Assembly: GCA_017464475.1 (NCBI GenBank)
Contig: JAFTZQ010000004.1
Location: 17,051 to 81,050 of the forward strand
Source: Paludibacteraceae bacterium
GTDB lineage: Bacteria > Bacteroidota > Bacteroidia > Bacteroidales > Paludibacteraceae
Length of the DNA: 64,000 nucleotides
Reading direction: 5' to 3'
Position numbers and translations under genes: made by a program
The notes under the pieces: generated by a model
The model's database searches: none
What the model was told of the DNA's origin: nothing
What the model saw: only the letters and a program-made list of their open reading frames with translations
Part shown: positions 61,123-64,000 of the stretch, piece by piece
How the letters are laid out: the number at the start of each line of letters is the position of its first letter
Position numbering within the stretch: the first letter of the stretch is position 1

Positions 61123-61409
61123 TGAAGCGTCACATCCTTCTCATCTTTCTCTCCCTCCTTTTAGGGAGGGTTGGGGTAGGCTTTCTCTTTGCCCAGACTC
61201 CGGTGTCCGTAGGCTCCGGCTCTTCCCTCTGGGAATTGGAACTCTACGGCACAGCGCGATGCGATGCCGATGCACCATCATCGGTCACCAATATCAAATC
61301 TTCAAATTTTCGAATCTTCAAATTCATTAGCAATGGCGAGATCTACATTTTCCGTAATGGCGCTGTCTATACTGTTGATGGCGCTCACTGCGTGCTCCCG
61401 CAAGACTGA
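61119..61409 (+). CDS. 96-residue secreted ORF: signal peptide plus sorting-like tail only
   Basis: A signal peptide (MMKRHILLIFLSLLLGRVGV then GFLFAQ) is followed by about 30 residues of mature sequence and then FISNGEIYIFRNGAVYTVDG, which matches the shared tail (compare GQLYIVR and RYNALG). Nothing that looks like a functional domain remains between them. The start overlaps the GH30 stop (ATGA) and the ORF overlaps the GH3 start by 77 bases in another frame. It may be a decayed surface-protein gene or a real minimal exported peptide. A G-rich element (61149-61180) lies within the signal peptide. Confidence 0.5.
   Translation: MMKRHILLIFLSLLLGRVGVGFLFAQTPVSVGSGSSLWELELYGTARCDADAPSSVTNIKSSNFRIFKFISNGEIYIFRNGAVYTVDGAHCVLPQD
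61149..61180 (+). repeat. G-rich palindromic element inside a signal peptide
   Basis: CTCCCTCC-TTTTAGGGAGGG with tail TTGGGGTAGG; encodes SLLLGRVGVG in the hydrophobic region of the 61119 ORF. Confidence 0.75.
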
Positions 61410-63603
61410 AGAAGACCGTTTCATTGACTCCCTTCTCTCGCGAATGACGCTGGAGGAGAAGATCGGGCAAATGAACCAACTGGACCCCTCGTGGTCTGCC
61501 GAAGAAAAAGAAGCGCTGATCCGCGAAGGCAAAGTGGGGTCCGTCTTCAATATCGTGGGAGCCAAAGAGGTCAACCGCCTGCAGCGCATGGCGGTGGAGG
61601 AGACCCGTCTGGGTATTCCGCTGGTGGCTGCGCGCGATGTGATTCACGGCTATAAAACGATCTACCCGATCCCGCTTGGGCAGGGGGCTACCTGGAATCC
61701 CGACTTGATCGAACAGGCGGCTCGGCTCACAGCGCAAGAGGCATACCAAGATGGTATCCGCTGGGCGTTCTCCCCTATGGTCGATGTGGCGCATGACCCG
61801 CGTTGGGGACGTGTGGCGGAGGGATACGGAGAAGACCCCTATCTCACTTCCGTCATGGCTGCTGCTACCGTCCGGGGCTACCAAAATGACCAAATGGTAA
61901 ATGGTAAAATGCAAAAATGCCTTGCTGCTTGTGTCAAGCATTTTGCCGGCTATTCGGCTTCCGAAGGAGGACGCGACTATAACACTACGTGGATTCCTGA
62001 GACCCAGCTGCGGGACATCTATCTCCCTCCGTTCAAGGCGGCTGTGGATGCCGGGGCGATGAGTCTCATGTGTTCGTTCAACGATCTCAACGGACTCCCT
62101 TCGTCGGCGAACAAACACCTCAATATAGACATCCTTCGCAACGAATGGCACTCGGATGCGCTACTCGTCAGCGACTGGGGATCCGGCTCGGATCTCGTGC
62201 CCCATGGGCTCTGCGCGGATAAGAGAGAAGCTGCTCTCCGATGCATCAACGCCCGCATGGAGATGGATATGCAGGGCAATATATACACCGATTATCTGGC
62301 TCAACTGGTAGAGGAAGGCAAGGTGAAAGAATCGCAGATTGATGAGTGTGTGCGCTCTATCCTCCGTCTCAAATACCGTTTGGGACTCTTCGAAAACCCC
62401 TATGTGCCGGAGGACGAACCGGTGCTGAGCGATACCGAAACAGCTATCCGGGTAGCCGAGGAATCCGTCATCCTTCTCAAGAACAACGGCATCCTGCCTT
62501 TGTCTGTCAGAGGAATGCTAAATGACCAAATGGTAAATATATTAATCACCGGTCCTCTGGCTGATCAGAAGAAAGAGCAGTTGGGTACCTGGGTCTTTGA
62601 CGGCGACACCTCCTTGAGTATCACGCCTTTGGAGGCTTTCGAGCAATTCTCAATTCTCAATTCTCAATTCTCAAGTCTCAATTCTCAATTCTCAATTACC
62701 TACGTTCCCGGTCTGACCTACAGCCGCGATAAGAGCACCGCCGGTATAGCCAAAGCCGTCGAGGCGGCTAAGAAAGCGGACGTCATTCTCTTCTTCTGCG
62801 GCGAAGAAGCGATCCTCTCCGGCGAGGCGCGTTGCCGCGCGAACCTCGATCTGCCGGGCGCGCAGGCGGAGATGATGGACGCGCTTGCCGCTACAGGCAA
62901 ACCGGTCGTTCTGATCGTCATGGCGGGCAGACCGCTCACGATCGGAAAGCAGGTGGACCAAGCCGCCGCTGTCCTCTATGCTTTCCATGGCGGTACGATG
63001 GCGGGACCCGCGCTCTTTAATATCCTTACCGGTGTAACCGTGCCTTCAGGCAAGACTCCTGTCACCTTCCCCAAGATGGTGGGGCAGATTCCGCTTTACT
63101 ACAACCGGCATAATACCGGGCGTCCGTCTTACGAGCCGCCTATGCTCATTGACTCGATTCCCATTGGCTGTCCACAGTTCTCGATCGGACAATCCTCCTA
63201 TTGGCTGGAGACACCCGTCGAACCCCTCTTCCCCTTCGGCTTCGGACTCAGTTACACCACTTTCGAGTACGGTCCTACGCAAATAGACACCCTGTCTTCC
63301 CCTCGTACATCGTATATCGTCAAATCGTACATCACGAACACAGGCTCGTACGACGCCTATGAGGTGGCGCAGCTCTATTCTCGCCAACTCTCCGGTGATC
63401 TGGTGCGGCCCTTGTGCGAACTGAGGGCCTTCCGGAAAATCTTTATTCCCGCCGGAGAAACAAAGGAGGTCTCTTTCACCCTTTCGGAAGAACAATTGGG
63501 GTATTGGCATGAGGAGAAAAACGGTCTTGAAAGCCGCGTCTGGTTCGCTACCGACTCTGCTTCTTTCCGCTTTGCGATCCTCCCGTACTCCAAACCGCTA
63601 TAA
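61333..63603 (+). CDS. GH3 beta-glucosidase lipoprotein
   Basis: About 756 residues. Leader MARSTFSVMALSILLMALTAC (lipobox; given in part LMALTAC). The N-terminal TIM barrel (about 30-360) carries the nucleophile Asp in LLVSDWGSGSD; the alpha/beta sandwich (about 380-600; PVVLIVMAGRPL) and the C-terminal FnIII-like domain (about 660-756) complete the BglX-like layout. It releases glucose from laminari- and gentio-oligosaccharides in the periplasm. ATG 61333 gives the lipobox; the longer frame from 61264 starts in word repeats. In-frame words: QNDQMVNGKMQK (61880-61922), LNDQMVNI (62516-62540) and FSILNSQFSSLNSQFSI (62640-62700). Confidence 0.94.
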   Translation: MARSTFSVMALSILLMALTACSRKTEEDRFIDSLLSRMTLEEKIGQMNQLDPSWSAEEKEALIREGKVGSVFNIVGAKEVNRLQRMAVEETRLGIPLVAARDVIHGYKTIYPIPLGQGATWNPDLIEQAARLTAQEAYQDGIRWAFSPMVDVAHDPRWGRVAEGYGEDPYLTSVMAAATVRGYQNDQMVNGKMQKCLAACVKHFAGYSASEGGRDYNTTWIPETQLRDIYLPPFKAAVDAGAMSLMCSFNDLNGLPSSANKHLNIDILRNEWHSDALLVSDWGSGSDLVPHGLCADKREAALRCINARMEMDMQGNIYTDYLAQLVEEGKVKESQIDECVRSILRLKYRLGLFENPYVPEDEPVLSDTETAIRVAEESVILLKNNGILPLSVRGMLNDQMVNILITGPLADQKKEQLGTWVFDGDTSLSITPLEAFEQFSILNSQFSSLNSQFSITYVPGLTYSRDKSTAGIAKAVEAAKKADVILFFCGEEAILSGEARCRANLDLPGAQAEMMDALAATGKPVVLIVMAGRPLTIGKQVDQAAAVLYAFHGGTMAGPALFNILTGVTVPSGKTPVTFPKMVGQIPLYYNRHNTGRPSYEPPMLIDSIPIGCPQFSIGQSSYWLETPVEPLFPFGFGLSYTTFEYGPTQIDTLSSPRTSYIVKSYITNTGSYDAYEVAQLYSRQLSGDLVRPLCELRAFRKIFIPAGETKEVSFTLSEEQLGYWHEEKNGLESRVWFATDSASFRFAILPYSKPL
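62640..62700. repeat. Word repeat 'caattctcaattctcaa' in frame in the GH3 gene
   Basis: Six copies of (a/t)ttctcaa encode FSILNSQFSSLNSQFSI in the middle domain. The same words sit between SulP and rubrerythrin genes (26831-26852). Confidence 0.8.
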
Positions 63604-63843
63604 TTGACTGTCTATCGGGTTGCCAACGCGACCATCACGCGATCATCTCGCGACCAACACGCGACCATCTTAGGACGACATCGGCACGACAATAGCCCCA
63701 CAACGGCTTTTGCCGTGCTTTTTTGTCATAAGTTTATTCCAATACCCCGACCTACGCGCTGCATAGATTTTTCTTATTTTCGATTTGAATAGTCAATGTT
63801 TTTTATGTGCCCACTTGGCGTGCTTTTGAAGGCTTTTACCCCG
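63604..63843. other. Non-coding region after GH3
   Basis: No credible gene. It holds loose repeats of 'cgcgaccatc' (63628-63668) and a partial copy (63748-63781) of the end of the 157-bp element, CGACCTACGCGCTGCATAG followed by ATTTTTCTTATTTTC, 93 bases before the complete copy. Confidence 0.6.
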
Positions 63844-64000
63844 ACCAACGCGCTGCATAGATTTTTCTTATTTTCCAATCCCGAAGGGATATTTTTGTAA
63901 GCAGCCCATCGGTGCCTATTTAGGCAATCGATGGAGACCAAGGGCATGAATGACGGCAGGAAGCTTGCTTACTGACCGGCATACAGGGACTTGGGCGCAA
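63844..64000 (-). repeat. 157-bp interspersed element, right copy, cut by the window end
   Basis: Inverted relative to 36763-36919 with a single mismatch over all 157 visible bases. Starts ACCAACGCGCTGCATAG and reaches the last base of the window. Confidence 0.92.

Noticed and set aside
63604-63792. 62-residue plus-strand frame after GH3
   Set aside because: Composed of short repeats and part of the 157-bp element end, with no ribosome-binding site and no homology I recognise.

Overview
The window reads as a chromosome segment of an anaerobic gut- or rumen-type Bacteroidales bacterium. The evidence is a SusC/SusD pair inside a glycan-utilization locus, promoters of the Bacteroidetes -33/-7 type (TTTG ... 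TAnnTTTG, with an almost invariant 20-base spacer), Bacteroidetes-restricted families (DUF4301, DUF5020, DUF4295, DUF6377, a TamL-like lipoprotein), a 'reverse' rubrerythrin, and a short shared C-terminal tail that resembles a type IX secretion sorting signal. No rRNA, prophage, transposase or CRISPR array was found. One tRNA (Lys, CTT) is present.

Layout. (1) 1-1.6 kb: divergent promoters and a DUF4301 gene. (2) 1.6-13 kb, minus strand: S1/P1 nuclease, TonB-dependent receptor, OB-fold/jellyroll lipoprotein, triple OB-fold secreted protein, Tsx-like DUF5020 barrel and a large adhesin-like protein, with an MgtC-type gene upstream. I propose this is a nucleic-acid or nucleotide scavenging locus. 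(3) 13.7-26.2 kb, plus strand: one long housekeeping run (TonB-domain protein, thrS, SpoU methyltransferase, TamL, rnhB, sppA, lpxK, ABC exporter, mnmA) with one recognisable promoter at its head. (4) 26.2-28.6 kb, minus: reverse rubrerythrin and a SulP transporter. (5) 28.8-32.8 kb, plus: L28-L33-DUF4295, a lipid kinase, an APH-RapZ fusion kinase and a sugar-phosphate nucleotidyltransferase. (6) tRNA-Lys and a membrane-bound HTH regulator (minus), then an aldo/keto reductase and a secreted protein. (7) 37-63.6 kb, plus: Ig-like surface protein, a 47-residue peptide, a discoidin-type surface protein, then a beta-1,3/1,6-glucan locus: SusC, SusD, glycan-binding lipoprotein, GH16, GH128, GH16, GH16, GPH-family symporter, a GH94/149/161-type phosphorylase, GH30, a tiny secreted ORF and GH3.

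The glucan genes make a coherent pathway. Surface GH16/GH128 enzymes cut beta-1,3-glucan, GH30 probably removes beta-1,6 branches, SusCD imports oligosaccharides, GH3 trims them in the periplasm, the symporter moves products inward, and the signal-less phosphorylase converts oligoglucans to glucose-1-phosphate.

The most unusual property is structural. Three kinds of interspersed repeat pervade the window: a G-rich palindromic element centred on TTGA, low-complexity 'word' repeats of about 8-12 bases, and longer inverted copies (157 bp, one mismatch) that bracket the whole 37-63.8 kb block. The first two lie not only between genes but in frame inside genes, where they supply start codons, signal-peptide residues, stop codons and surface loops. 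All functional calls come from reading the translated sequence; no database search was run.
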